Source: Robertmurraya korlensis (GTDB lineage Bacteria; Bacillota; Bacilli; Bacillales; Cytobacillaceae). Taken from it: 64,000 nt of DNA. The position numbers and the translations under genes are program-made. Location of the stretch: NCBI RefSeq assembly GCF_023715225.1, contig NZ_JAMBNS010000007.1, positions 1 through 64,000 on the forward strand, read 5' to 3'. The notes under the pieces are model-generated. The model saw only the letters and a list, made by a program, of their open reading frames with translations. It made no database searches and had not been told where the DNA came from. Position 1 is the stretch's first letter. Each line of letters begins with the position of its first letter. Below, in pieces: positions 35,928-45,142 of the stretch.

Positions 35928-37466
35928 TTATTTTTGTATTAAACCTCTTTGATAATTGGCAATTTGTTTATATTCATTTTCTAGCACTCTTGATAAGTTA
36001 ATGAAAATCGGCAATAGCTGTCTATATTCTTTTACCGCCTCTTCATTTGGTGTGTGTTTGTAAGTGCTGCCAATCATTTCAGAAGCAATTTCAAATGACT
36101 CAATTTTTCCTGTTGCATATAAACCTAAAATACAGGCTCCTAAACAGGAGCTTTCATAGCTTTCCGGAACAACTAATTCAGATTCAAAAATATCGGACAT
36201 CATTTGACGCCATACATTGGATCTGGCAAATCCGCCCGTTGCTTGAATGCGGGTGACTGGCCCCTCCATGCATTCGATTAGTGCTAGGAAAACCGTGTAT
36301 AAGTTGTAGATGACGCCCTCTAGAGCTGCACGAATCATATGCTCCTTTTTATGTGAGAGGGTTAAGCCAAAGAATGATCCACGAACATCTGGATTCCAAA
36401 GGGGAGCCCGCTCACCAGCTAGGTAAGGATGGAAAAGCAAACCGTCAGCACCTGGTCTAACGCGTTCTGCAATCTTCGTTAATACCTCGTATGGATCAAT
36501 TCCAAGTCTTTTTGCTGTTTCAATTTCTGAAGAAGCAAATTCATCACGAATCCAACGAAGAATCATTCCACCATTATTTACTGGCCCACCAATAACCCAG
36601 TGATTTTCAGTTAGTGCGTAGCAAAAGATTCGTCCTTTTTCATCGGTTTGCGGCTTCTCAATAATGGTTCGAATCGCTCCACTTGTACCAATCGTGACAG
36701 CGATTTCACCTTTGCGAATGGCATTCACTCCAAGATTGGAAAGTACACCATCACTTGCACCGATGACAAAAGGTGTTTTGACGTCTAGCCCCATTTGCGT
36801 TGCAAAGTCTGGATGAAGGTCTGTAAACACTTGTGTGGTTGGGACCAACTGTGACAATTGATCTCTCGTAACTCCTGCAATCGATAATGCTTCCTCATCC
36901 CAATCTAAGGTTTGAAGATTCATCATGCCCATGGCAGAAGCAAGGGAATAATCGACCACATACTGGTTAAATAACTTTTTGAAAACATATTCCTTTATCC
37001 CGATGTATTTCTTTGTTTTTGTAGCAATTTCTGGACGATCATTCGTAATCCAAGCCATTTTACTTAATGGTGACATCGGGTGAAGAGGTGTTCCTGTACG
37101 TTTATACACTTCATGACCATTCAGTTCAGTTTTAATCTTATGCGTCCAAGCTTCACTGCGATTGTCAGCCCAGGTGATACATGCCGTAAGAGGCTGGTCA
37201 TCTGTATCGATAGCAATCACGCTGTGCATCGCACTGCTGAAGGAAACAAACACGATATCTTTTTGTGGATTTTTCTTTGTGATATTTGAAATGGCTTTCA
37301 AAACTGCTTGGAAAATTTCTTCCGGGTCTTGTTCAGCTGTTGAAATATTGGGTGTGTAGAGAGGGTAGCCAATATTCTCTGTTTGAATCACTTCGCCATT
37401 CTCAGTAAAAAGAACGGCTTTCGTACTGGTTGTTCCTATGTCTACACCTAACATATAGCTAGTCAT
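35928..37466 (-). CDS. gntK: Gluconokinase (FGGY family)
   Basis: 512 residues, full length. Phosphorylates gluconate to 6-phosphogluconate with ATP. The N-terminal domain begins YMLGVDIGTTSTKAVLF; catalytic Asp is in TWADNRS; the ATP domain has IGTSGAIR and GGPVNNGGMILRW; the FGGY signature 2 region is RIQATGGFARSNVWRQMMSDI. It overlaps gntR by eight bases, so it is translationally coupled to its regulator. Confidence 0.95.
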   Translation of the reverse strand: MTSYMLGVDIGTTSTKAVLFTENGEVIQTENIGYPLYTPNISTAEQDPEEIFQAVLKAISNITKKNPQKDIVFVSFSSAMHSVIAIDTDDQPLTACITWADNRSEAWTHKIKTELNGHEVYKRTGTPLHPMSPLSKMAWITNDRPEIATKTKKYIGIKEYVFKKLFNQYVVDYSLASAMGMMNLQTLDWDEEALSIAGVTRDQLSQLVPTTQVFTDLHPDFATQMGLDVKTPFVIGASDGVLSNLGVNAIRKGEIAVTIGTSGAIRTIIEKPQTDEKGRIFCYALTENHWVIGGPVNNGGMILRWIRDEFASSEIETAKRLGIDPYEVLTKIAERVRPGADGLLFHPYLAGERAPLWNPDVRGSFFGLTLSHKKEHMIRAALEGVIYNLYTVFLALIECMEGPVTRIQATGGFARSNVWRQMMSDIFESELVVPESYESSCLGACILGLYATGKIESFEIASEMIGSTYKHTPNEEAVKEYRQLLPIFINLSRVLENEYKQIANYQRGLIQK

Positions 37467-38181
37467 TTTCCGTCTCTACTCCTTTAGAAAGCATTTGTTG
37501 TGACATCCAAAGATCATCTACTTTTCCTTGAACATCATCAAAATTTTGATGTAAAGATTGAACCATGAGGGTTCTTTCTTTTGTTTGAATGGCTTCAATA
37601 TATAACTTGTGATTTTTAATAATTCGGTCAAAATCTTCGTACTTTTCCTGAAAGCGAGCTCTCATGGATAAAAGAATGAAGCTTTCCATGACAGGTCTTA
37701 AATTATTCCAAATCATTAGCATGTACGAATGATTGATGGAACGAATAATGGTTTCATGGAATAGGAGATCCTGATAAGAGAACTCATCTGCATCTTGATA
37801 CTTAATAGCAACTTTCATCATTTCAAGGATCTTACTGAGTTCCTTAACTAATTCAGTCACATCCATTCTTACTAATCGTTCGAACACAAATGTTTCAATA
37901 AGCAGACGAACATCATATATTTCTTCGATTTCTTTTTCGGTTAACCCAATGACAACGGCACCCATTCGTTCTAGTCGAATGATGTTTTCTGATGCAAGTA
38001 CTTTTAATGCTTCACGAACAGGTGAACGACTCACAGCAAAATCTGCAGCTAGTTTATTTTCGGAAATGATGGCACCGCTTTCAATTAAACCAGAAATAAT
38101 TCGCATTCTAAGCTCGCATGTCACACGATCGCCAGCAGAAGCCTTTGAGAGCCATTTTGATGGATATAAAAAATCAGTCAT
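37459..38181 (-). CDS. gntR: Gluconate operon repressor GntR
   Basis: 240 residues. N-terminal winged helix (about 15-85) with LAADFAVSRSPVREALKVL, C-terminal FCD ligand domain (about 95-225) with the metal-binding His and Asp region YDVRLLIETFVFERL. First gene of the operon and its repressor, released by gluconate in B. subtilis. An 18-bp palindrome over the promoter -10 is its expected operator. AGGAAGG precedes the ATG. Confidence 0.93.
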   Translation of the reverse strand: MTDFLYPSKWLSKASAGDRVTCELRMRIISGLIESGAIISENKLAADFAVSRSPVREALKVLASENIIRLERMGAVVIGLTEKEIEEIYDVRLLIETFVFERLVRMDVTELVKELSKILEMMKVAIKYQDADEFSYQDLLFHETIIRSINHSYMLMIWNNLRPVMESFILLSMRARFQEKYEDFDRIIKNHKLYIEAIQTKERTLMVQSLHQNFDDVQGKVDDLWMSQQMLSKGVETEND

Positions 38182-38206
38182 ATCTACACCTTCCTGTTAA
38201 TCAAGT

Positions 38207-38260
38207 ATACTTGTATACAAGTATAATAAACTCTATGATTTAGTTTTGCAAGCGCTTTTA
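38207..38260 (-). promoter_or_regulatory. gnt operon promoter with GntR operator and cre-like site
   Basis: Leftward promoter TTGCAA (38246-38251), 17 bases, TATTAT (38223-38228). The -10 overlaps the perfect palindrome ATACTTGTATACAAGTAT (38207-38224), matching the B. subtilis GntR operator as I recall it. The -35 overlaps TGCAAGCGCTTTTA (38247-38260), a CcpA cre-like sequence with one mismatch. Confidence 0.85.
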
Positions 38261-38284
38261 CAAAAAGAATAACTGGAATATTTA

Positions 38285-38620
38285 TCAACTAGGCGGATAA
38301 CCCTTTGGAACAAGGAAATTTTGAGGAGCAGGAGAATATGAGATTGCTAGGTAGCTAGGAGGTTGGAACCGAAAGGGAGTCCGAATGAGGAGAAGATTTG
38401 GACAGGAACAGTCAGCAAGGCAGAACAGAGTCCGAATAAGCCCCAATTTAGGGTTTAAAAATGATTTTTCATAAATAAAAAGTATCTTTATCTCTGTTAA
38501 CTCCATTCGTGTGTTTAACGATCGTAAAGTTAGTAACTCATCTGATTCGGTTCGACATTTCAGTAACATCATCCACTTCCCTTCTCTATTTCTAATCCCA
38601 TTTTATAAAAAATTACTAAC
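38285..38620. repeat. Long intergenic stretch with a spaced short repeat
   Basis: The gap between gntR and the next gene exceeds 500 bases. GAGTCCGAAT occurs at 38377 and 38428, exactly 51 bases apart, in a purine-rich segment. A 95-codon minus-strand frame here has no ribosome binding site or recognisable domain and I do not call it. Nothing else is supported before the Pho box. Confidence 0.4.
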
Positions 38621-38655
38621 CTTACAGTTACAAGATTTGAACAATCTATTAACAT

Positions 38656-38683
38656 TTACAGAATATTAACCAAATTTTTACCA
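38656..38683 (+). promoter_or_regulatory. Pho box (PhoP direct repeats)
   Basis: TTTACA (38656), TTAACC (38667) and TTTACC (38678) are spaced exactly 11 bases apart, matching the Gram-positive PhoP pattern TT(A/T/C)ACA-N5. A TCATAGAT about 20 bases downstream may serve as -10. Control of the following gene by phosphate starvation is inferred. Confidence 0.65.
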
Positions 38684-38788
38684 CATCACGGTTTTTGTTG
38701 GTTCATAGATTTGCGACAATTATGAATGCGAATTTGTCCTACATAAGTGATTCAACCAAAACAAATCCTATATTTGGGAGGTACGTAT

Positions 38789-40411
38789 ATGGTAAAGTCA
38801 AAAGCAATTCTTGGGCTGGCAATGGCAGGGGGAGTATTAGCAGGAACGTTACAGTTAAGTGGTACTCCAGTTTTGGCAAAAAACGAAGCGCGAATTTTTC
38901 ATGAAGAAAGTGTCAACGGCAAATTGAGCTATATCGGAAACTACCAGACCGGAATGAGCAACAAAGATGGTGGAATTGCCGAAATCGTAAAATACAACAA
39001 AGACAATCAAAAAATGTATCTAGTAAACGGTGCCGCACAATCAGTTGATATCGTTAGCATAGCTGATATAACATCCAATAAAAAAACTGAGTTCAAAATC
39101 GATACTCGCCTAGATATTACTGCGATGGGACAGGCATATGGATTTGCGAGCGGTGATATTACTAGTATTGATATCAATACAAACGAAAAAATAATCGCGA
39201 TTGCTGTACAAGGGGCTACGTACAAGGATCATGGAAGTATTGTCATTTTGAATTTTGAAGGAAAGTACATAAAACATTTCGAGGCGGGCGTACAGCCAGA
39301 TATGGTTACTTTTTCTCAAGACTATAAATACTTACTGTCTGCTAATGAAGGCGAGCCAAGGGAAGGATACGCTACAGCAGCAGGAGCAATGGATCCAAAA
39401 GGTTCCATTACCATTATTGATATAAAAAAGGGAGTAGAGAAAGCAACGGCTCAAACAATTGGTTTTGACAAATTCGACTCCAAAGAGGCAAGAGCAGCAC
39501 TGGTTGAAAATGGGGTGTTATTGAAGCCTAACACAGCACCTTCTGTTGATATAGAACCGGAGTATATATCTGTTTCTGACAACAATCATTACGCTTACGT
39601 ATCTCTACAGGAGGCTAATTCGGTAGCGACAATCGACTTAAAAACTCAAGAGATTGTAAGTGTGAAGGGGCTTGGATTTAAGGACCATAATATAGAAGAA
39701 AACGCTCTTGATGCCTTAAAGGATGGTCAAGTAAACCTTACGACCCAAAACCTTTACGGTACCTACATGCCTGATGGAATAGCCACACAAAAAATAGGTG
39801 GCAAACAGTACATCTTTACTGCTAACGAAGGCGATGGCAGAGAATGGGGTGAGTACAAGGATACCGGGTCTTATAAATTCCCAGGCACTTCTTATAAAAT
39901 CGATACCCTTTTGAATGCCGAAAGAGATGGTCTTGAGTCGGATAAAACCTACCTATATGGTAGTCGTTCCTTCTCAATTTGGGATGCAGACAAGATGGAG
40001 CAAGTGTATGATAGCGGAAGTGAGTTTGAAAAAATAACCGGTGAGCTGTATCCTGAAGCCTTTAATTCATCTAATAATAAAACAGAACTAGATTCTCGTA
40101 GCGGTAAAAAAGGTCCAGAACCAGAAGATATTAAGGTGATGAAAATTAATGGCAAAACTTTTGCCTTTATCGGGTTAGAAAGAACGGGCGGCATTATGAT
40201 GTATGACGTCACAAATATGCAAAATGTAAAATTTCATGATTATGTTAACTTAAGAGATTTCACAGGTACAGACGTAGTGTCAAGTGGGGATCTTGCACCA
40301 GAAGGACTGTGCTTGGTGGAAGCCAAAGATAGCCCAACTGGCAAGCCATTAATGCTCGTGGCGAACGAAGTGTCTGGAAATGTAAGAGTTTTTGAGATCA
40401 ATGAAAAATAA
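38789..40411 (+). CDS. Secreted choice-of-anchor I beta-propeller protein (phosphatase-like)
   Basis: Exported protein of 540 residues with a signal peptide (1-29, cleaved near PVLAK). The rest is a beta-propeller with GSIVILNFEGK, SANEGEPREGYATAAGAMDPKG, YVSLQEANSVATIDL, TANEGDGREWGEY and EPEDIKVMKINGKTFAFIGLERTGG, the typical choice-of-anchor I pattern seen in secreted alkaline-phosphatase-annotated proteins. The paired NEGxxRE motifs may bind metal. The ATG at 38789 has GGGAGG six bases upstream. No cell-wall anchor is seen at the C-terminus. A Pho box upstream supports a role in phosphate scavenging, but no activity is shown. Confidence 0.85.
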   Translation: MVKSKAILGLAMAGGVLAGTLQLSGTPVLAKNEARIFHEESVNGKLSYIGNYQTGMSNKDGGIAEIVKYNKDNQKMYLVNGAAQSVDIVSIADITSNKKTEFKIDTRLDITAMGQAYGFASGDITSIDINTNEKIIAIAVQGATYKDHGSIVILNFEGKYIKHFEAGVQPDMVTFSQDYKYLLSANEGEPREGYATAAGAMDPKGSITIIDIKKGVEKATAQTIGFDKFDSKEARAALVENGVLLKPNTAPSVDIEPEYISVSDNNHYAYVSLQEANSVATIDLKTQEIVSVKGLGFKDHNIEENALDALKDGQVNLTTQNLYGTYMPDGIATQKIGGKQYIFTANEGDGREWGEYKDTGSYKFPGTSYKIDTLLNAERDGLESDKTYLYGSRSFSIWDADKMEQVYDSGSEFEKITGELYPEAFNSSNNKTELDSRSGKKGPEPEDIKVMKINGKTFAFIGLERTGGIMMYDVTNMQNVKFHDYVNLRDFTGTDVVSSGDLAPEGLCLVEAKDSPTGKPLMLVANEVSGNVRVFEINEK

Positions 40412-40422
40412 CGAAGCTTAAT

Positions 40423-40460
40423 GGGATATGTTGGTGAGTGAATCACTAACCTATCCTTTT
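40423..40460. terminator. Terminator between convergent genes
   Basis: GGATA..TTGGTGA pairs with TCACTAA..TATCC with an internal loop, then TTTTACTTT. Confidence 0.6.
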
Positions 40461-40463
40461 ACT

Positions 40464-41168
40464 TTATTGTAACTCCTTCATTTTTCGTGCCACTAAAGGA
40501 TAAAAGTACGTTTTAGCTGCGGTGGTTGTATTACCTCCAAAAAAATTCGTACCTGGACAAGGTTTCACTTCATAGCTTTTGGCATTATCTAACACCCTTT
40601 GTTTGGTTTTGTAATTCCACCAATGATGATAGGTGATGGTATCGATTGAAGGGGATAGGTTGAATTTTAGGCAAAGCAAGGCTGTAATGTACACAATTGT
40701 TTCCTTTTGTTCTGCAGTCATCACATCTTGCCCTTTATCAAAATTGCCTACATTTTCAATGGCAATGCCTACAGAATTGGCTTGTACCCCAATCGATCCT
40801 TCAGGAGCCATATCAAATGGACGGGATACAGCTACTTTTCCATCGGGGAAGGTGGTGATATTTTGTGCGATGGTTTTCCAGTGCATTTGGGTTTTATGAT
40901 AATTCTCCATTCCTTGAAGTAAACGGAAATGATTGGAACCATTAAATCGTTTATAAGCTGGAGCCCATGTATGATGCTGTTGAATAAGACTTATTTTCCG
41001 ATGGAACGTACTATTTTGTAGCCAATCTTTGAATTGTTCCCTCGTCATCAGAATATGTTGCCCCTGCTTTTGCGGGGAAGTACTCACTTCCTGGACACTA
41101 TCCGTTGCTAGAGCTGTGTGAGTGGTGAAAAGTAAACAAATTAGCAAAACAAAAAGAACTCTTCTCAT
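40464..41168 (-). CDS. Secreted N-acetylmuramoyl-L-alanine amidase / PGRP-type protein
   Basis: 234 residues with a signal peptide (1-22, cleaved near LATD). The amidase_2/PGRP domain (about 60-225) shows zinc ligands H in IQQHHTWAPAY, H in TYHHWWNYK and C in KPCPGTNFFGG. The SVGIAIENVGNFDKGQD region is the substrate strand. It would cut the amide between MurNAc and the stem peptide, or bind peptidoglycan. AAAGGAAAAG precedes the ATG. Monocistronic, convergent with the phosphatase-like gene. Confidence 0.85.
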   Translation of the reverse strand: MRRVLFVLLICLLFTTHTALATDSVQEVSTSPQKQGQHILMTREQFKDWLQNSTFHRKISLIQQHHTWAPAYKRFNGSNHFRLLQGMENYHKTQMHWKTIAQNITTFPDGKVAVSRPFDMAPEGSIGVQANSVGIAIENVGNFDKGQDVMTAEQKETIVYITALLCLKFNLSPSIDTITYHHWWNYKTKQRVLDNAKSYEVKPCPGTNFFGGNTTTAAKTYFYPLVARKMKELQ

Positions 41169-41372
41169 CTGCTTTTCCTTTCTGCTTCTATATTGTCTTT
41201 TATGTTAATAGTTTGTTGCGGTTCAGTTCAAATATTCTTATTGCTTTTCCCGAAAACAAGGGGAAAGGTATAATAAAAGGGAGTTGTTGAACATTAAAAA
41301 AGTATATGATGCTTTGAAATCAATTACGGGCCATAAAATAAGATATAAAAGCTGAAAGAAGTGAAATATAAG

Positions 41373-42836
41373 ATGACTAAATCAAATGAATCAGGTTGGA
41401 ACTTCGACAACAGCTATACCAAACTGCCAGAGTTCTTTTATTCAAACACAAATCCAACTTCGGTACGGTCACCAGAAATGGTGAAGTTTAATGAAACCTT
41501 CGCAAAGTCGCTAGGATTAACTGCGGAGGCTTTGCAATCTGAAGAGGCAACCGCAATCTTCGCTGGAAATGACATTCCCTTAGGTGCTTCACCGATAGCC
41601 CAGGCATATGCCGGACATCAATTTGGACATTTTACGATGCTAGGAGACGGAAGGGCTATTTTGCTCGGGGAGCATATTACACCTACTGGTGAGCGATATG
41701 ATATTCAGTTAAAGGGTCCAGGTAGGACACCTTACTCGCGCGGGGGGGATGGTCGTGCTGCGCTTGGCCCTATGCTCCGTGAGTATATTATAAGTGAAGC
41801 AATGCATGCCCTCGGGATACCTACCACTCGTAGCCTAGCAGTTGTATCTACAGGACAACCGGTGATTCGAGAAACCAACTTACCTGGTGCCATTTTGACA
41901 CGTGTCGCTTCCAGTCATATCCGTGTGGGTACCTTTCAATATGCCGCGAAATGGGGATCGGTTGAAGATACTCGAGCGCTAGCTGATTATACAATTACAC
42001 GCCATTATTCTGAAATTAATGATCATGAGGACAAATATCTTTCCTTTTTAAAAGCGGTCATTAACCGGCAAGCAAAATTGATTTCTCAGTGGCAGCTTGT
42101 AGGATTTATTCATGGTGTAATGAATACAGATAATATGACCATTAGTGGGGAAACGATCGACTACGGTCCCTGCGCATTTATGGACACGTATGATCCAGAG
42201 ACCGTATTCAGCTCGATTGATGCGCGGGGTCGTTATGCTTATGGAAACCAACCAGGAATTGGAGGTTGGAACTTAGCTAGGTTTGCTGAAACACTCTTGG
42301 ATTTGCTTCATGACAATGATGAAGAGGCTGTGAAAATTGCTCAAGACGCCATATCCGAATATCCGGAGCTGTCTCGCGGGTATTGGCTCGAAGGGATGAG
42401 AGCAAAACTAGGGATATTTAATGTAGAAGAGCAGGATGAAACGCTGATAAATGATCTTCTAAACGTGATGAAGCAATATAAAGCCGATTATACAAACACC
42501 TTTCGAGCATTAACTCGTGAAGCACATGAGGAATCGGTCCTTCAAGGGACATTAGAGTTCAACGACTGGTATAAGAGATGGCAGGAGAGACTCAGCAGGC
42601 AGGAGCAATCAAAAGAAGCCGCTCTAGACCTAATGAGAAAAAGTAATCCTTCCATTATCCCAAGAAATCATCGGGTAGAAGAAGCCCTAGATGCTGCCCA
42701 GGAAGATGATTATAGTGTCATGAATAAGCTACTAGAAGCTCTCGCCAATCCTTATGACTATACCTCTGTCCAAGAAGAGTACTGCAAACTGCCAGACTCA
42801 ACGGGCCTTCCTTATCGTACGTACTGTGGAACATGA
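41373..42836 (+). CDS. selO: Protein adenylyltransferase SelO (YdiU family)
   Basis: 487 residues, full length. Pseudokinase-fold enzyme that transfers AMP to Ser, Thr or Tyr of target proteins, in E. coli under oxidative stress. Hallmarks: [49 protein letters not shown] and [10 protein letters not shown]. The C-terminus ends YCGT, so the redox Cys near the end is kept as Cys, not selenocysteine. ATG 41373 is preferred to GTG 41361 because AGAAGTGA lies about eight bases before it. Two near-identical hairpins follow. Confidence 0.93.
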   Translation: MTKSNESGWNFDNSYTKLPEFFYSNTNPTSVRSPEMVKFNETFAKSLGLTAEALQSEEATAIFAGNDIPLGASPIAQAYAGHQFGHFTMLGDGRAILLGEHITPTGERYDIQLKGPGRTPYSRGGDGRAALGPMLREYIISEAMHALGIPTTRSLAVVSTGQPVIRETNLPGAILTRVASSHIRVGTFQYAAKWGSVEDTRALADYTITRHYSEINDHEDKYLSFLKAVINRQAKLISQWQLVGFIHGVMNTDNMTISGETIDYGPCAFMDTYDPETVFSSIDARGRYAYGNQPGIGGWNLARFAETLLDLLHDNDEEAVKIAQDAISEYPELSRGYWLEGMRAKLGIFNVEEQDETLINDLLNVMKQYKADYTNTFRALTREAHEESVLQGTLEFNDWYKRWQERLSRQEQSKEAALDLMRKSNPSIIPRNHRVEEALDAAQEDDYSVMNKLLEALANPYDYTSVQEEYCKLPDSTGLPYRTYCGT

Positions 42837-42843
42837 CAAAGAC

Positions 42844-42900
42844 AATGCTACTTGGGTTGCATTATTAATAATGCTACCTGGGTAGCATTGTTTTATTTTT
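42844..42900 (+). terminator. Duplicated hairpin terminator after selO
   Basis: Two hairpins of almost the same sequence lie in tandem. AATGCTAC..GTTGCATT (42844-42863) has one mismatch. AATGCTACC-TG-GGTAGCATT (42870-42889) is perfect and is followed by GTTTTATTTTT. Confidence 0.8.
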
Positions 42901-43030
42901 GGGAAAATTATAAATACATGCTTGACACTAGAAAAGCAAAACTTATTTAGATAAAATGGAAAAGTTATTGTTTAAAAGAAGGCATAATAGCAGAAAGTAA
43001 CTTTGTACATGCATCTAAGGAGAGAACAGT

Positions 43031-44212
43031 ATGAGTATCATTATTGGCATTTTAGGCATTATCCTTACACTCGGATTGGCCTACCTTTTATCAAATGATA
43101 AGAAGGGGGTTAATTTTAGAGCGATTGTAATTATGTTTGCTCTTCAAGTTACCATTACCATTGTCATGTTTAAGACAGTTGTCGGATTGAAGATTGTGGA
43201 AGTGGTATCAAATTTTGTTACACAAGTATTAACGTATGGATATGAAGGGATTAACTTTGTCACAGGCGGATTAGTTCCTGCAGATACCTCTGTATTTTTT
43301 ATTAATGTTTTGATGTTGATTATCTTCACTTCAACCATTTTATCGATTCTCACACATATAAAAATTTTGCCTTTAGCAATTAAATACATAGGTGGCGCTA
43401 TTTCAAAAATTACTGGCCTATCGAAGGTAGTGACGTTTAATTCAGTCAACTCTATTTTCTTCGGTCAAAGTGAATCATTATTGGCGATTAAAGCACATTT
43501 AGATAAAATGAACGATAATAAATTGTTCATCGTATCTACAAGTGCAATGGCCAGCGTAAGTGCAAGTATTATGGGTGCTTATATGAGTATGATCCCTGCA
43601 CAATTTGTCTTAGTAGCCATGATATTAAATGCTTTTTCGGCTCTAATTATTGCTACGATTGTAGCTCCTATACAGTCAGGAGAAGATGAAGAAATTAACT
43701 TAAAGGAAGTTTCTCAATCAAAGTCCATTTTTGAGGCGATCAGTGTGGGTGCGATTGATGGGGGAAGAGTAGCGTTAATTGTTGCGGCGATGTTAGTAGC
43801 TTATGTTGGTCTCATGGCGCTAATCAATGCAGCATTCTCAGGATTAATCGGCCTTTCTTTAACTGAAATTTTAGGTTATGTGTTTGCACCAATTGCCTTT
43901 ATAATGGGAATTCCATATAGTGAAATCTTGACGGCAGGCTCTATCATGGGGATTAAACTTGCCACAAATGAGTTCGTTGCTATGCTGGAATTCCAACAAT
44001 TGATTCCAGACTTAGGTGAGCGTACGGTGGGAATTGTATCAACCTTCCTAGTTTCGTTTGCAAACTTTAGTTCCATTGGTATCATTTCTGGTTCCATTCA
44101 AGCGATTAACGGTGAAAAAGCTGGGGTTGTAGCTAAGTTTGGACTGAAAATGTTACTTGCAGCTACATTAGCGTCGATCTTAACAGCAACCACGGTTGGA
44201 TTGTTTCTATAA
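43031..44212 (+). CDS. NupC/CNT-family nucleoside transporter
   Basis: Concentrative nucleoside symporter of 393 residues with about ten helices. Family marks are FGQSESLLAIKAHLDKM, STSAMASVSASIMGAYMSM and ILTAGSIMGIKLATNEFVAMLEF. Length fits NupC and NupG of Bacillus. AAGGAGAG precedes the ATG. There is no purine riboswitch in the 130-base leader, unlike B. subtilis nupG, so pyrimidine or broad nucleoside transport is possible. Confidence 0.9.
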   Translation: MSIIIGILGIILTLGLAYLLSNDKKGVNFRAIVIMFALQVTITIVMFKTVVGLKIVEVVSNFVTQVLTYGYEGINFVTGGLVPADTSVFFINVLMLIIFTSTILSILTHIKILPLAIKYIGGAISKITGLSKVVTFNSVNSIFFGQSESLLAIKAHLDKMNDNKLFIVSTSAMASVSASIMGAYMSMIPAQFVLVAMILNAFSALIIATIVAPIQSGEDEEINLKEVSQSKSIFEAISVGAIDGGRVALIVAAMLVAYVGLMALINAAFSGLIGLSLTEILGYVFAPIAFIMGIPYSEILTAGSIMGIKLATNEFVAMLEFQQLIPDLGERTVGIVSTFLVSFANFSSIGIISGSIQAINGEKAGVVAKFGLKMLLAATLASILTATTVGLFL

Positions 44213-44215
44213 AAA

Positions 44216-44251
44216 ATTAAGACCATTGTCGGCTTGGGACAATGGTCTTTT
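44216..44251. terminator. Bidirectional terminator
   Basis: AAGACCATTGTC pairs with GACAATGGTCTT (perfect), between convergent genes. Confidence 0.88.
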
Positions 44252-44252
44252 A

Positions 44253-45059
44253 TTATAGGATTGGATCTTCGTTGTAAGCTGGATAAATGTCTGGATGAAG
44301 AAGGGAAGCAATCTTTGCTAATCCTAACAGTAATCTTGGAGAAGGTCTGCAAAACAATGGCTCATCTAGAATGTATAGTTGCTTATTTTTGATTGCATCC
44401 ATCTGATCCCATTCAGGGCGTTTAAGGATCACCTTAGGATTCACTTTCTCTTTTTGTACTCCGACCCAAACGACTGAAATAACATCAGGTTTTCTTCTAC
44501 GAACTTCGTCCCAATCGGTTTGAACACTCGCTTCCACGCAGTCAGAAAAAATATTTCGTCCACCAGCTAGATGACTGATTTCGGTTAACCAATTGCTTGC
44601 CCCTGGTGTAAATACGGGTTTCGCCCACCACTCCCAGTAGATCGTTTTGGGAATCTCAACCTTCTCGCTTAGAGCCTGGTAGTCTCTAATTTTAGAAGTG
44701 AACTTCTCGTAGGCTATGGTTGCTTTTTCGATGGAGTTTGTTGCTTTTCCAACAAATAATAAGGAATCAGCTACCTCTTGTAAAGTTGTTGGATTCGGAA
44801 CAATTACAAAAGGGATGTGGCGTTTCTCTAACTCCTCAATATTACGTTCCATTCCAGGAACAGTGAGGGAGGCTAACACTAAATCTGGTTGTAATTCTTC
44901 GACCTTATCCATATTTATGTGAAGATCCGGTCCTAATCTCGGTAACTCTTTAATCTCCTCGGGCCAGTCAGAATAATCATCAACTCCGATTAAGGAAGAT
45001 GTTAATCCTAAATAAGCCACAATTTCGGTGTTGCTTGGACAAATAGAAATGAGTTTCAC
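44253..45059 (-). CDS. BtuF-like cobalamin-binding protein without export signal
   Basis: 268 residues with the BtuF/TroA helical-backbone fold: ISICPSNTEIVAYLGL, VDDYSDWPEEIKELPRLGPDLHINMDKVEELQPDLVL and GASNWLTEISHLAGG, WAKPVFTPG. It lacks any signal peptide or lipobox and begins MKLISICPSN, so it should stay in the cytoplasm. Exported homologues feed vitamin B12 importers; intracellular ones are common in Bacillaceae but of unknown role. No permease genes or cobalamin riboswitch are adjacent. The ATG at 45059 lies just after a GGAGCGTG site. Confidence 0.8.
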   Translation of the reverse strand: MKLISICPSNTEIVAYLGLTSSLIGVDDYSDWPEEIKELPRLGPDLHINMDKVEELQPDLVLASLTVPGMERNIEELEKRHIPFVIVPNPTTLQEVADSLLFVGKATNSIEKATIAYEKFTSKIRDYQALSEKVEIPKTIYWEWWAKPVFTPGASNWLTEISHLAGGRNIFSDCVEASVQTDWDEVRRRKPDVISVVWVGVQKEKVNPKVILKRPEWDQMDAIKNKQLYILDEPLFCRPSPRLLLGLAKIASLLHPDIYPAYNEDPIL

Positions 45060-45142
45060 GGAACACGCTCCTGACTCTAGGAATCTAATTTAATTACACT
45101 TATTATTATAATAAAAGAATCCTATTGTAGGAGGGGAAACAT

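Noticed and set aside
38285-38572. 95-codon minus-strand frame in the gntR-phosphatase gap
   Set aside because: No RBS, low-information sequence and it covers the GAGTCCGAAT repeat.
42900-43030. Purine riboswitch before the nucleoside transporter
   Set aside because: No conserved purine aptamer core or three-way junction could be found in the leader.
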